Positions 43,471 to 52,670 of a DNA stretch of 64,000 nucleotides are shown piece by piece (the stretch's first letter is position 1; the number at the start of each line of letters is the position of its first letter). The translations under genes and the position numbers were made by a program. Where the stretch lies: NCBI RefSeq assembly GCF_022317005.1, contig NZ_CP081006.1, positions 1,922,001-1,986,000 of the forward strand. Reading direction: 5' to 3'. The DNA is from Mycobacterium sp. IDR2000157661 (GTDB taxonomy: Bacteria > Actinomycetota > Actinomycetes > Mycobacteriales > Mycobacteriaceae). Below the pieces are notes generated by a model. The model did not search any database, was not told the DNA's origin, and saw only the letters and a program-made list of their open reading frames with translations.

Positions 43471-44424
43471 ATGACCTTGATGCCGCGACGCCGGCGAGGC
43501 CCCTTCGTTGCGGCGGTGGTTTCCGTTCTCGCCCTGCTGATGGCCGCCTGCGGAAGCTCGAACCCGCTCGGTGGCGGGGAGATCTCCGGTGACCTCAAGA
43601 CCATCGCCGTGGGGTCGGCCGACTTCACCGAATCGAAGATCATCGCCGAGATCTACGCCCAGGCGCTGGAGGCCAACGATTTCAGCGTGCGCCGCCAGTT
43701 CGGCATCGGCAGCCGCGAGACCTACATCCCGGCGGTGCGGGACCACTCCATCGACCTCATTCCCGAATACACCGGAAATCTGTTGCAGTACTTCGACGAG
43801 GACGCCACCGCGACCACCCCGGACGCCGTGCTGCTGGCACTGCTGCGGGTGCTGCCCGGCGACCTGTCGATCCTGTATCCCTCGCCCGCGGAGGACAAGG
43901 ACACCCTGGCGGTGACCGAGGCGACCGCGCAGCGGTGGAATCTCAAGACCATCGCTGACCTCGCCGCGCATTCCGCTGAGGTGAAAGTCGGTGCGCCGTC
44001 GGAATTTCAGACCCGCGTCACCGGACTGGTCGGGTTGAAGGAAAAGTACGGCCTCGACATCGCACCGGCCGATTTCGTGGCCATCAGCGATGGCGGCGGT
44101 CCGGCGACCGTGCAGGCGCTGAACAGTGGGGCGATCACCGCGGCCAACATCTTCAGCACCTCGCCGGCGATCGAGCAGAACGACCTGGTGGTGCTCGAGG
44201 ATCCGGAGAACGTCTTCCTGGCCGCCAACGTGGTGCCGCTGGTGGCGTCGCAGAAGAAGTCGACCGAACTCAAGACCGTGCTCGACGCAGTCAGCGCCCA
44301 ACTGACCACCGAGGCACTGATCGAACTCAACACCTCCGTGGAGGGCAACCGAGGCGTCGACCCCGACGAGGCGGCCCAGAAATGGGTGCGCGAGCACGGA
44401 TTCGACCAGCCGGTGCCGCGATGA
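43471..44424 (+). CDS. proX: Osmoprotectant ABC transporter substrate-binding lipoprotein ProX
   Basis: A 317-residue OpuAC/OsmF-type binding protein for glycine betaine or similar compatible solutes. The lipobox LLMAACGS predicts lipid anchoring. The fold signatures IAVGSADFTESKIIAEIYAQ, GIGSRETYIPAVRDHSIDLI and PEYTGNLLQYF are conserved. ATG 43471 is the start. The gene is followed 28 bp later by proV, and proW and proZ complete the operon, as in Rv3759c-Rv3756c. Confidence 0.93.
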   Translation: MTLMPRRRRGPFVAAVVSVLALLMAACGSSNPLGGGEISGDLKTIAVGSADFTESKIIAEIYAQALEANDFSVRRQFGIGSRETYIPAVRDHSIDLIPEYTGNLLQYFDEDATATTPDAVLLALLRVLPGDLSILYPSPAEDKDTLAVTEATAQRWNLKTIADLAAHSAEVKVGAPSEFQTRVTGLVGLKEKYGLDIAPADFVAISDGGGPATVQALNSGAITAANIFSTSPAIEQNDLVVLEDPENVFLAANVVPLVASQKKSTELKTVLDAVSAQLTTEALIELNTSVEGNRGVDPDEAAQKWVREHGFDQPVPR

Positions 44425-44452
44425 GCGCTTGCGCGAAGAGCAGAGGACTAGC

Positions 44453-45562
44453 GTGATCACCTTCACCAACGTCACGAAGAAGTATCCGGACGGCACCGTC
44501 GCGGTCGACGACCTGACACTCGACGTGCCCGAGGGCACGCTCGCGGTGTTCGTCGGTCCGTCCGGCTGCGGCAAGACCACCTCGATGCGGATGATCAACC
44601 GGATGATCGAACCGACGTCGGGCACGCTGACCGTCGGCGGCGCCGACATCAGCGACGTCGACCCGGTCAAGTTGCGTCTCGGCATCGGCTACGTCATCCA
44701 GAGTGCGGGGCTGATGCCGCATCTGCGAGTCGTCGACAACGTCGCCACCGTTCCGGTGCTGCGGGGCCAATCCCGGCGCAGCGCACGTAAATCCGCGCTC
44801 GAGGTGATGGAGCGCGTCGGGCTGGACCCGAAACTCGCCGACCGGTACCCCGCCCAGCTCTCGGGCGGGCAGCAACAGCGCGTCGGCGTGGCGCGGGCGC
44901 TGGCCGCCGACCCGCCCATCCTGTTGATGGACGAACCGTTCAGCGCCGTCGACCCGGTGGTGCGCGAGGACCTGCAGACCGAGATCCTGCGCCTGCAGAA
45001 TGAATTGCACAAGACGATCGTCTTCGTCACCCACGACATCGACGAGGCGGTCAAGATCGGCGACAAAGTCGCGGTGTTCGGCCGGGGCGGCGTGCTCGAG
45101 CAGTACGCCGAGCCGGCCTTCGTGCTGTCGAACCCGGCCAACGAGCACGTATCGGGGTTCGTCGGCGCCGACCGCGGCTACCGGGCTCTGCAGTTCTTCC
45201 GGGCGACGGGGCTGCCACTGCACGACATCGCGCACACCGCCGAGGACCGTGTCGACGGTCTTGAGCTCGGCCCCGGCGAGTGGGCGCTGGTGACCAAGAC
45301 CGACGGCACGCCGTACGCGTGGATCAACGCCGACGGCGTCGCCGTGCACCGCGGCGGGAAGAGCCTGTACGACAGCACCATCGGCGGCGGATCGCTGTTC
45401 CGCCCCGCGGGCAACCTGCGCCAGGCGCTCGATGCGGCACTGTCGTCTCCCAGCGGCCTCGGCGTCGCGGTCGACGAGTCGGGCCGGGTGCTCGGCGGGG
45501 TGCGCGCCGACGACGTGCTGGCCGCGCTCGACAGGCAGCGCCGACTGCCGGAACTGGGTTGA
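44453..45562 (+). CDS. proV: Osmoprotectant ABC transporter ATP-binding protein ProV
   Basis: A 369-residue ATPase. Walker A is GPSGCGKTT, the signature LSGGQQQRVGVARALA, Walker B ILLMDEPFSAVDP and the switch His lies in VFVTHDIDEA. The C-terminal part (from about 245) is a degenerate CBS-like regulatory domain, probably sensing ionic strength as in OpuA. GTG 44453 is chosen, with AGAGGA 6 nt upstream. proW starts 4 bp after its stop. Confidence 0.93.
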   Translation: MITFTNVTKKYPDGTVAVDDLTLDVPEGTLAVFVGPSGCGKTTSMRMINRMIEPTSGTLTVGGADISDVDPVKLRLGIGYVIQSAGLMPHLRVVDNVATVPVLRGQSRRSARKSALEVMERVGLDPKLADRYPAQLSGGQQQRVGVARALAADPPILLMDEPFSAVDPVVREDLQTEILRLQNELHKTIVFVTHDIDEAVKIGDKVAVFGRGGVLEQYAEPAFVLSNPANEHVSGFVGADRGYRALQFFRATGLPLHDIAHTAEDRVDGLELGPGEWALVTKTDGTPYAWINADGVAVHRGGKSLYDSTIGGGSLFRPAGNLRQALDAALSSPSGLGVAVDESGRVLGGVRADDVLAALDRQRRLPELG

Positions 45563-45566
45563 CAGC

Positions 45567-46250
45567 ATGCGCTATCTGCTCACTCACCTCGACGACCTGT
45601 GGGCGCTGACGCTCATTCACCTGCGCCTGTCGCTGATCCCGATCGTGCTGGGCCTGCTGATCGCCGTCCCCATCGGGGCGCTGGTGCAGCGGACCACCGT
45701 GCTGCGCCGGCTGACGACCGTCACCGCGAGCATCGTGTTCACCATCCCCTCGCTGGCGTTGTTCGTTGTGCTGCCGCTGATCATCCCGACGCGCATCCTC
45801 GACGAGGCCAACGTCATCGTGGCGCTGACGCTCTACACATGTGCGCTGTTGGTGCGCGCGGTGCCCGAGGCACTCGACGCGGTGCCCGAACCGGTGCGTG
45901 ACGCCGCCACCGCGGTCGGCTACCGGCCGCTGACCCGCTTACTGAAAGTAGAACTGCCGCTTGCTGTTCCGGTACTCATCGCCAGCCTGCGCGTCATCGC
46001 CGTCACCAACATCTCAATGGTGGCGGTGGGCTCGGTGATCGGCATCGGCGGGCTGGGCACCTGGTTCACCGAGGGCTACCAGGCCAACAAGAGCGAACAG
46101 ATCGTCGCGGGCATCATCGCCATCTTCGTGCTGGCGATCGTGGTGGACACCCTCATCATGTTGCTGGGCAAGGCGCTCACCCCTTGGACCCGTACGAATC
46201 GTGCGCCCCGAGCGTCTCGCACCGGTCGCGCGAAGGCGGTTCCCGCATGA
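45567..46250 (+). CDS. proW: Osmoprotectant ABC transporter permease ProW
   Basis: A 227-residue permease with six predicted helices. The EAA loop reads EPVRDAATAVGYRPLTRLLK, followed by VELPLAVPVLIASLRVIAV, and the C-terminal half has the typical SMVAVGSVIGIGGLGTW. ATG 45567. Its stop overlaps the proZ start (ATGA). It forms a heterodimeric channel with ProZ. Confidence 0.92.
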   Translation: MRYLLTHLDDLWALTLIHLRLSLIPIVLGLLIAVPIGALVQRTTVLRRLTTVTASIVFTIPSLALFVVLPLIIPTRILDEANVIVALTLYTCALLVRAVPEALDAVPEPVRDAATAVGYRPLTRLLKVELPLAVPVLIASLRVIAVTNISMVAVGSVIGIGGLGTWFTEGYQANKSEQIVAGIIAIFVLAIVVDTLIMLLGKALTPWTRTNRAPRASRTGRAKAVPA

Positions 46251-47056
46251 GCCCGATGACCTTCCTGACCGATGCGCTGGCCTTCATCTTCACCGCGGAG
46301 AACTGGGGCGGGCCTGCCGGCCTGACCGCCCGCATCCTCGAGCACCTGCAGTACACCGCGGTCGCGCTGTTCTTCTCGGCACTGATCGCGGTTCCGATCG
46401 GCATGCTGATCGGCCACACCGGCCGCGGCACCTTCCTGGTGGTGACCGGCGTCAACGCGCTGCGCGCGCTGCCGACGCTCGGGGTGCTGCTGCTCGGGGT
46501 GCTGCTGTGGGGGCTGGGGCTGGTGCCGCCGACGGTGGCCCTGATGCTGCTCGGCATTCCGCCGTTGCTGGCCGGCACCTACGCCGGGATCGCGAACGTG
46601 GACCGCGCCGTCGTCGACGCCGCCCGGTCGATGGGCATGACGGAGCGACGCATCCTGCTGCGCGTGGAGACGCCCATCGCGCTGCCGCTGATCCTCGGCG
46701 GTCTGCGTACGGCCACTCTGCAGATCGTTGCGACCGCGACGATCGCCGCCTACGCCAGCCTGGGCGGGCTGGGCCGGTACCTGATCGACGGCATCAAGGT
46801 GCGGCAGTTCTCGCTGGCGCTGGTGGGCGCGCTGATGGTGACGGCCGTGGCGTTGCTGCTCGACGCCGCGCTGGCGTTCGCGGTGTGGGCGTCGGCGCCG
46901 GGCACCGGCCGGTTGCAGAAATTGCGGAGCATGCCGCAGCCGTTGCTGGGTGACGAAGTCGCTCTCGAATCGCGTCCGCGCGCAACATCACACGGCCGGG
47001 CGAAAGGCGCCACCGAAGCACGTTACGAACGAGGGGATCCTTCGCCTACGGTATAG
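46247..47056 (+). CDS. proZ: Osmoprotectant ABC transporter permease ProZ
   Basis: A 269-residue permease homologous to ProW. The EAA loop is DRAVVDAARSMGMTERRILL, then RVETPIALPLILGGLRTATL; helices include LQYTAVALFFSALIAVPIGM and FSLALVGALMVTAVALLLDA. The C-terminus carries a 45-residue hydrophilic tail. ATG 46247 overlaps the proW stop. It ends 2 bp before the glycolipid-binding gene, so readthrough into that gene is likely. Confidence 0.92.
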   Translation: MSPMTFLTDALAFIFTAENWGGPAGLTARILEHLQYTAVALFFSALIAVPIGMLIGHTGRGTFLVVTGVNALRALPTLGVLLLGVLLWGLGLVPPTVALMLLGIPPLLAGTYAGIANVDRAVVDAARSMGMTERRILLRVETPIALPLILGGLRTATLQIVATATIAAYASLGGLGRYLIDGIKVRQFSLALVGALMVTAVALLLDAALAFAVWASAPGTGRLQKLRSMPQPLLGDEVALESRPRATSHGRAKGATEARYERGDPSPTV

Positions 47057-47058
47057 GG

Positions 47059-47658
47059 GTGAGTGAAGCAGTCGGCTCCGATGCCGCGGGACACGCCTGG
47101 CCGGCGATCATGACGTGGCGGGCGCATGACGTGCCGCGGATGGAATCGGTTCGGGTGCAGTTGTCGGGCAACCGGATCAAGGCGTACGGCCGGATAGTGG
47201 CCGCCGCGACGTCGTCGCACCCGGCTTTCTCGGCGTCCTACGATCTGGTCACCGACGAGGCCGGCGCCACCAGAAGACTCTCCATGACGGTCACCCTCGC
47301 CGAGCGGGAGCGCCAGCTGTCGATCGCCCGCGACGAGGAGAACATGTGGCTGGTGCAGGACCACACGGGCAGGTCTCAACGTTCGGCCTTCGACGGCGCC
47401 CTCGACGTCGACGTGGTCTTCAGCCCGTTCTTCAACGCGCTGCCGATCCGGCGTACGGGCCTCTACAAGCGGTCGGACTCGATCAGCTGCCCGGTGGTCT
47501 ACGTGCGGCTGCCGGAGGTATCGGTCGAAGCGGCGGTGCTCGGCTACAGCAGCGCCGAAGACGGCATCAAGCTGCACTCGCCGGTCGCCGAGACCACTAT
47601 CAGCGTGGACCCCGACGGGTTCATCCTCGACTATCCCGGACTGGCAGCGCGGATCTGA
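47059..47658 (+). CDS. Putative glycolipid-binding domain protein (DUF1089/Rv3755c-like)
   Basis: A 199-residue soluble protein of the putative glycolipid-binding family. Characteristic stretches are [53 protein letters not shown] and [12 protein letters not shown]. No enzymatic residues are evident. GTG 47059 lies 2 bp after proZ; preserved adjacency to the pro operon matches M. tuberculosis. Its final 38 bases overlap the 3' end of the convergent tyrA gene. Confidence 0.82.
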   Translation: MSEAVGSDAAGHAWPAIMTWRAHDVPRMESVRVQLSGNRIKAYGRIVAAATSSHPAFSASYDLVTDEAGATRRLSMTVTLAERERQLSIARDEENMWLVQDHTGRSQRSAFDGALDVDVVFSPFFNALPIRRTGLYKRSDSISCPVVYVRLPEVSVEAAVLGYSSAEDGIKLHSPVAETTISVDPDGFILDYPGLAARI

Positions 47659-48580
47659 TCACACCGCCGGCGCGTCCGGCCGCGGCCAGTTCGTCGCGCC
47701 ACTGCTGCTCGCCGATGGCGATCGTGACGATGTCGGGCCGCTCGAAGCTGTCGTAGCGCACGCGTGCGGAGTGTCCGGCCTCGACGAGGTCGGTGATCGG
47801 CTCGCGACGGGCCAGCGAGTCGCGCGCGTGGTTGAGCAGTTCCAGTGAGTGGTCGAGCACGGGCAGCAGGTGCTCGGCGTTGGCCTCGCACATGGCGCGG
47901 ACCAGGTCGGGCGCGGTGCCGGCGACGCGGGTGCCGTCGCGGAACGAGCCCGCCGCGAGCGCGTAGGCCAGCGGCACCTCGCCCGCGGTCGCGGCCAGCG
48001 CCTCGGCCAGCAGGTGCGGAAGATGCGAGATGGTGGCTGCCGCGGCGTCGTGTTCGTCCGAGCGTGCGGGCACCACGACCGCTTTGCAGTCCAGTGCCAG
48101 CTGCATCACCAGCATCCACACCTCGGGATCGACGTGGTCGTCGACGCTGACCACCCACGGCGCGCCTGCGAACATCCGCGCGTCACCCGCCTGCCATCCG
48201 GAATGCGCGGTGCCTGCCATCGGATGGCCGCCGACGAACCGGTCCAGCAGGCCGTATGACCGAACTTCCTCCAGGACAACACCTTTGACGCTGGTCACAT
48301 CGGTCAGCGGGCAGCCCGGCGCAGAGCTGCGGATGTGATCGAGCAGCTGGGGCAGAGCGGGGACCGGAACCGCCAGCACCACGAGGGCGTCTCCTGCGGC
48401 GGCCCGGGTAAGCACGGCGTCGATGTTCTCGTCGGCGTCGAATCCGTCGGCGCGGGCCGCCTCGACGGCTTCCAGCGACCGGTTGTAGCCGAACACCTCA
48501 CGCCCGGCTGCGGCAGCGGCCCGCATCACCGAGCCCCCGATGAGCCCGAGACCGAGCACACAGACCGGCGTTTTCGTCAT
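47621..48580 (-). CDS. tyrA: Prephenate dehydrogenase TyrA
   Basis: A 319-residue NAD-dependent dehydrogenase that converts prephenate to 4-hydroxyphenylpyruvate in tyrosine synthesis. The Rossmann motif is [37 protein letters not shown] (catalytic His) and [20 protein letters not shown] follow in the order of the family. No ACT domain is present. ATG 48580 is chosen; an extension to 48607 lacks homology. The 3' end overlaps the convergent glycolipid-binding gene by 38 bp. Confidence 0.92.
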   Translation of the reverse strand: MTKTPVCVLGLGLIGGSVMRAAAAAGREVFGYNRSLEAVEAARADGFDADENIDAVLTRAAAGDALVVLAVPVPALPQLLDHIRSSAPGCPLTDVTSVKGVVLEEVRSYGLLDRFVGGHPMAGTAHSGWQAGDARMFAGAPWVVSVDDHVDPEVWMLVMQLALDCKAVVVPARSDEHDAAAATISHLPHLLAEALAATAGEVPLAYALAAGSFRDGTRVAGTAPDLVRAMCEANAEHLLPVLDHSLELLNHARDSLARREPITDLVEAGHSARVRYDSFERPDIVTIAIGEQQWRDELAAAGRAGGVIRSALPVRDSRG

Positions 48581-48672
48581 CCCACCAGACTGGCACATCG
48601 GCCGCATCGACCGACGTCAGCCTTGGTGCGGTTCCCTGGTCAATGACCTGGTCGGCGACTACCGTTGCCGAC

Positions 48673-49194
48673 ATGGCAGCACAGCGGGCACCGGTCCAGG
48701 AACAGGCCGGCGACGCCCCAGACGGGTTCGGCGTGGCCGTCGTCCGCGAGGACGGCAAGTGGCGGTGTGCGCCGATGCGGCGCGCGGTACTGAACAGCTT
48801 GACCGACGCGGAGACCGAGCTGCGGGAGATTCGAAGTGCCGGAGCGGTATTCGGGTTGATCGACGTCGACGACGAGTTCTTCGTGATCGTGCGCCCTGCG
48901 CCCGCGGGGACGCGGCTGTTCCTGTCCGACGCCACGGCGGCGCTCGACTATGACATCGCCGCCGAGGCGCTGGAGATGCTCGACGCCGACATCGAGCCCG
49001 AGGAACTCGAAGAGGCCGAGCCGTTCGAGGAGGGCGACCTCGGGCTGCTGTCCGACGTCGGCCTGCCCGAGGCGGTGCTCGGCGTGATCATCGACGAGTC
49101 CGACCTCTACCCCGACGAGCAGCTGGGCCGGATCGCCCGAGAGATGGGGTTCGCCGACGAGCTGTCGGCGGTGCTCGATCGCTTAGGTCGGTGA
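48673..49194 (+). CDS. tRNA adenosine deaminase-associated protein
   Basis: A 173-residue acidic protein found beside tadA throughout actinobacteria (Rv3753c position). It begins after a short linker with GFGVAVVREDGKWRCAPMRR, has FGLIDVDDEFFVIVRPAP and an Asp/Glu-rich stretch (DADIEPEELEEAEPFEEGDL) before a conserved C-terminal helix. Its role is inferred only from constant pairing with TadA. ATG 48673 is used. tadA begins 21 bp downstream. Confidence 0.85.
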   Translation: MAAQRAPVQEQAGDAPDGFGVAVVREDGKWRCAPMRRAVLNSLTDAETELREIRSAGAVFGLIDVDDEFFVIVRPAPAGTRLFLSDATAALDYDIAAEALEMLDADIEPEELEEAEPFEEGDLGLLSDVGLPEAVLGVIIDESDLYPDEQLGRIAREMGFADELSAVLDRLGR

Positions 49195-49215
49195 ACCGAC
49201 GATGAGCCTGAGTCG

Positions 49216-49671
49216 GTGACCGACGAAGACCTGATTCGCGCCGCGCTGGCGGCCGCCCGCGCCGCCGGACCGCGCGACGTACCGATCGGCGCGGTCGTCG
49301 TCTCGGCCGACGGCACGGAGCTGGCTCGCGCCGCCAACGCGCGCGAGGAACTGGGCGACCCCACCGCGCATGCCGAGATCCTGGCGATCCGCGCCGCCAC
49401 CGCCGCGCAGGGCGACGGCTGGCGGCTGGAGGGCGCGACGCTGGCGGTCACCGTCGAGCCGTGCACGATGTGCGCCGGTGCGCTGGTGATGGCCCGCGTC
49501 GCTCGGGTGGTGTTCGGCGCGTGGGAACCGAAGACCGGTGCGGTGGGCTCGTTGTGGGACGTCGTGCGCGACCGGCGGCTCACGCACCGGCCACAGGTGC
49601 GCAGCGGCGTGCTTGCCGAGGAGTGCGCGGCGCCGCTCGCGGAGTTCTTCGCCCGACAGCGATTGGAGTGA
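49216..49671 (+). CDS. tadA: tRNA-specific adenosine deaminase TadA
   Basis: A 151-residue cytidine-deaminase-fold enzyme that converts A34 of tRNA-Arg(ACG) to inosine; the substrate tRNA is encoded in this window at 29812. The zinc site is complete: HAEI (catalytic Glu) and PCTMCAGAL (two cysteines). RVVFGAWEPKTGAVGSLWDV is the family-specific segment. GTG 49216 is the start. It is cotranscribed with the deaminase-associated gene and followed 29 bp later by tRNA-Ser(CGA). Confidence 0.93.
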   Translation: MTDEDLIRAALAAARAAGPRDVPIGAVVVSADGTELARAANAREELGDPTAHAEILAIRAATAAQGDGWRLEGATLAVTVEPCTMCAGALVMARVARVVFGAWEPKTGAVGSLWDVVRDRRLTHRPQVRSGVLAEECAAPLAEFFARQRLE

Positions 49672-49700
49672 AGGCCCCGCCGCCCGGTAAGCTGCCACAC

Positions 49701-49791
49701 GGTGGCGTGTCCGAGCGGCCTAAGGAGCACGCCTCGAAAGCGTGTGACGGGTAACCCCCGTCCGAGGGTTCAAATCCCTCCGCCACCGCCA
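49701..49791 (+). tRNA. tRNA-Ser (anticodon CGA), CCA encoded
   Basis: Acceptor arms GGTGGCG (49701-49707) and CGCCACC (49781-49787) pair fully, followed by discriminator G and an encoded CCA (49789-49791), unlike the other tRNAs here. The anticodon stem-loop CACGC-CTCGAAA-GCGTG gives CGA, and the variable arm is long (GACGGGTAACCCCCGTC). An integrase remnant directly follows, so this is a likely phage/plasmid attachment site. Confidence 0.97.
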
Positions 49792-49976
49792 AGTCTCCTG
49801 CGTATCCGTGCCGGGAGAGACTCCGCCGCGGTATGCCGCAGATCGTGCGGAGTGATCGCCTGCTCCTCCGCCCGCTTCACCGCCCCGGCGAACCAGTCGG
49901 CGTCCAGCTCTACCGGGGCCTCGATGGCATCGTCGACCGCATCGTCGACCGCATCGTGATGATGTGTAGGCGGCAA
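49792..49976 (-). pseudogene. Tyrosine-recombinase (integrase) remnant at tRNA-Ser
   Basis: On the minus strand, 49810-49976 encodes DWFAGAVKRAEEQ followed by ITPHDLRHTAA, the HxxR box II region of actinophage tyrosine integrases. The expected continuation (helix, second His and the catalytic Tyr) is gone: the frame passes into ESLPARIRRRL and then into the tRNA. No upstream domains remain either. The fragment abuts the tRNA 3' end, the usual place of an integrase next to its attachment site. An integrase fragment is annotated at the same place in M. tuberculosis (Rv3751), so the scar may be ancestral. Confidence 0.75.
49927..49957. repeat. 12-bp tandem repeat within the integrase remnant
   Basis: GCATCGTCGACC occurs at 49927-49938 and 49939-49950, with a partial third copy (GCATCGT) at 49951-49957. 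On the minus strand it reads as repeated Asp-Ala-Val-Asp (DAVDDAVDDAI). It looks like slippage in decaying sequence. Confidence 0.85.
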
Positions 49977-50077
49977 GTCGCCGAGAGCCGTGATGCCCCA
50001 ACCGTGATCTTCTCAGCGGCTATTGCGAACTCTAAGATGGATGGCGGCTCGCTACGTGTGACACGGGAGTCACGAAA

Positions 50078-50320
50078 ATGAAAATTAAGCAGTTCAAGTT
50101 GGTGTCGGCGGCCGTGGGTGCTGGAGCGTTGCTCGGCATGGGACTGTCACCGGTGGTGTGGAACGGCGCCAGTTCTGCCAATGCGGTGCCGGTCGCGCCG
50201 CAGGCCCCAGAGACCAAGACCATTGAGATGAAGTCCGTCGAGATGAAAGGTCCAGTGGTGGTGGGCAGGCCGCCGATCACGACTGCGCCATACACCATCC
50301 CGACCGGCGAACCGCAGTAA
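50078..50320 (+). CDS. Small secreted protein of unknown function
   Basis: An 80-residue protein with a clear signal peptide (MKIKQFKLVSAAVGAGALLG to about SSANA), leaving a mature chain of roughly 45 residues rich in Pro, Thr, Val and Met, with ETKTIEMKSVEMKGPVVVG as a short degenerate repeat. No cysteines and no family recognised. GGGAG lies 9 nt before the ATG. It is isolated between the integrase scar and the desaturase gene, and is of lower GC at its start than its neighbours. Confidence 0.6.
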   Translation: MKIKQFKLVSAAVGAGALLGMGLSPVVWNGASSANAVPVAPQAPETKTIEMKSVEMKGPVVVGRPPITTAPYTIPTGEPQ

Positions 50321-50518
50321 TCGGTTGCACGCGCGCAAGGTCCCGCTTGGATGCCTCGGGACCGCGCTGATCCATGTCCTGAAGCTGACGCGGTTGCAGT
50401 CCTAACCACGTCTTCTGCGCCGGCCCCGCTTGGTAGTCCCTCGGCGCGCCGGGTTACGTCGCGTCAGTTGGCACGGGTATCTTTACTGCAACTGGAGGAC
50501 ACAGATACCGGAGAGCCC

Positions 50519-51526
50519 ATGTCGAGCGACCTGACCGACCTGCATCTGCTGAAGGCGCTCGAACCCGTCGTGGAGAAGGGCCTCAACCGGCACCTGTCGA
50601 TGCACAAGGACTGGAACCCGCACGACTTCATCCCGTGGTCGGAGGGCAAGAACTACTACGCGCTGGGCGGCCAGGACTGGGACCCCGAGCAATCGACGCT
50701 CTCCGAGGTCGCTCGGGTGGCGATGATCCTCAACCTGCTGACCGAGGACAATCTGCCGTCCTATCACCGCGAGATCGCACAGAACTTCGGCCTGGACGGC
50801 GCGTGGGGCCAGTGGGTGAACCGCTGGACGGTGGAGGAGAACCGGCACGGCATCGCGTTGCGTGACTACCTCGTCGTCACCCGTGCCATCGACCCCGTCG
50901 AGCTCGAGCAACTGCGCATCGAGCAGATGACCCGCGGCTTCTCGCCCGGCCAGAACGATCAGGGCGAGGACATCCTGTTCGCGACCCGCCTGTTCGACTC
51001 GGTCATCTATGTCACCTTCCAGGAACTCGCGACGCGCGTTTCGCACCGCAACACCGGCAAGGCGTGCCACGACACCATCGCCGATCAACTCCTGCAACGG
51101 GTTTCGGCTGACGAGAACCTGCACATGATCTTCTACCGCGACGTCTCGGAGGCCGGCTTCGAGATCGCGCCGAACCAGGCGATGCACTCGCTGCACCACG
51201 TGCTGCGCAACTTCAAGATGCCCGGCTACACCGTTCCCGACTTCCGTCGCAAGGCCGTGACGATCGCCGTCGGCGGCATCTTCGACCCGCGGATCTTCCG
51301 CGACGATGTGGTGATGCCGGTGCTCAAGAAGTGGCGCATCTTCGAGCGCGACGACTTCGCCGGCGAGGCGGCGCGCCAGCGTGATGACCTCGGCGCGCTC
51401 ATCGACGAGCTCGACGACTCCGCACGGAAGTTCGAGGAGTCCAAACAACGCCAGCTGGAGCGCCAAGCCCGCGCGGTCGCCGCGCGCAACGGGCACCGGG
51501 TGCCGGTGGCCGCAGCTCAGGCCTGA
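50519..51526 (+). CDS. desA1: Acyl-ACP desaturase (DesA1-like)
   Basis: A 335-residue soluble diiron desaturase that introduces a double bond into acyl-ACP, in mycobacteria linked to mycolic acid synthesis. The iron ligands are visible: Glu in TEDNLPSYHREI, the EENRHG motif, Glu in TFQELATRVSH and the DENLH motif. The opening LEPVVEKGLNRHLSMHKDWN and KNYYALGGQDWDPEQS match DesA1 more closely than the shorter DesA2. ATG 50519 is preceded by GGAGAG. A candidate promoter (TTGGCA, then TATCTT) lies near 50468-50483. It ends overlapping the convergent phosphatase gene by 10 bp. Confidence 0.9.
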   Translation: MSSDLTDLHLLKALEPVVEKGLNRHLSMHKDWNPHDFIPWSEGKNYYALGGQDWDPEQSTLSEVARVAMILNLLTEDNLPSYHREIAQNFGLDGAWGQWVNRWTVEENRHGIALRDYLVVTRAIDPVELEQLRIEQMTRGFSPGQNDQGEDILFATRLFDSVIYVTFQELATRVSHRNTGKACHDTIADQLLQRVSADENLHMIFYRDVSEAGFEIAPNQAMHSLHHVLRNFKMPGYTVPDFRRKAVTIAVGGIFDPRIFRDDVVMPVLKKWRIFERDDFAGEAARQRDDLGALIDELDDSARKFEESKQRQLERQARAVAARNGHRVPVAAAQA

Positions 51527-52668
51527 ACCAGTTGCCGCTCGGCGCCGATTGCGAGCAGCGCCACGTCGTCCTGGACCCCGTCGCCCAACTCGTCGAGCAG
51601 GTGGCCCAACGCGGCGACGAGCTGTGCGGGACTGGCCGGCGCCAGCCGTCCGGTGAAGTCGAGCAGCCCGCCGGCATCGTCGAAGCGGTCGCGGCCGGAT
51701 CCGGTGCGGGCCTCGGTCAACCCGTCGGTGTAGAGCAGCAGCGTGTCGCCCGGCGTCAACTGCACCGTCGCGTCCACGAAACGCGGGTCGGCGATGATGC
51801 CGACCGCCTGCCCGCCCATTGTGGACACCTCCTCGACGGCGCCGTCGGCGCCGAGCCTGAACGCGGGTGGATGGCCACCGCTGGCGAGGTGCACCTCGAC
51901 TCCTCCGTCATTGGGCGCCAGCGTGCCGACGATGACCGTGGTGAGGGTCGGCTTCGCACCGCCGTACCGCTGGTTCAGCACGGTGTTGAGGGTGTGCAGG
52001 CTCGCGACGAGGTCCTCGCTCATGACCGCGCTCGCACGCAGCGTGTAGCGCGTCAGCGAGGTGAGTACCGCCGCCTCGGCACCCTTGCCCGCGACGTCAC
52101 CGAGGAAGAAGCCCCACCTGTCGGTCGACAACGGGAACAGGTCGTAGAAGTCGCCGGCGACGTCGTCGGTCGCCGGGTGATAGAGCACCGCGGCCTCCAG
52201 CCACGGCGGCGGCGTGAGTAGCGGCGGCAGCAGCGAGCGCCGCAATGTCGACGCCAGCAGTTCCGCGCGGGCCCGCTCGCTCTCGGCGCGCCTGCGTTCG
52301 GACAGCAGCTCACGCTCATAGGACCGCCGCTCCGAGGATGAGAGCACCGCCATTCGAATGACCGGGTCGTCTCCAGATCGTGTGCGGTCGGCGGTGATCA
52401 ACACCGGCATCCGGGCGCCGCCCGCGGTCACCAGGTCGACGGCCCACTCGGCCACTTCACCGTTGACCTCCAGAAGCAGCGCCACGTGCGTCTCGTAGTG
52501 AATGCGACCGCCACCGCTGAAGAACTCGGTGAACCGTCTTCCGATGAGCTCTTCTGGTGGGTGGCCGAGCCAGCCGGCCATGGTGCGATTCACCGCGGTG
52601 ATCCGCCGGTCACCGGCCGCGCACAGGAGACCACACGGACCGTCGTCGAAGACCTCGCCGTCGAGCAT
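51517..52668 (-). CDS. PAS-domain PP2C (SpoIIE/RsbP-like) phosphatase
   Basis: A 383-residue protein with an N-terminal PAS domain (GPCGLLCAAGDRRITAVNRT, LGHPPEELIGRRFTEFF), a short coiled linker (SSERRSYERELLSERRRAES) and a SpoIIE-type PP2C domain with the metal motifs VAGDFYDLFPL and FFLGDVAGKGAEAA, LASGGHPPAF and LLLYTDGLTEAR. This is the architecture of B. subtilis RsbP, which dephosphorylates a STAS anti-anti-sigma factor. ATG 52668 lies 2 bp after the RsbQ-like stop; GTG 52674 overlapping it is an alternative. Confidence 0.88.
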   Translation of the reverse strand: MLDGEVFDDGPCGLLCAAGDRRITAVNRTMAGWLGHPPEELIGRRFTEFFSGGGRIHYETHVALLLEVNGEVAEWAVDLVTAGGARMPVLITADRTRSGDDPVIRMAVLSSSERRSYERELLSERRRAESERARAELLASTLRRSLLPPLLTPPPWLEAAVLYHPATDDVAGDFYDLFPLSTDRWGFFLGDVAGKGAEAAVLTSLTRYTLRASAVMSEDLVASLHTLNTVLNQRYGGAKPTLTTVIVGTLAPNDGGVEVHLASGGHPPAFRLGADGAVEEVSTMGGQAVGIIADPRFVDATVQLTPGDTLLLYTDGLTEARTGSGRDRFDDAGGLLDFTGRLAPASPAQLVAALGHLLDELGDGVQDDVALLAIGAERQLVQA

Positions 52669-52670
52669 CG

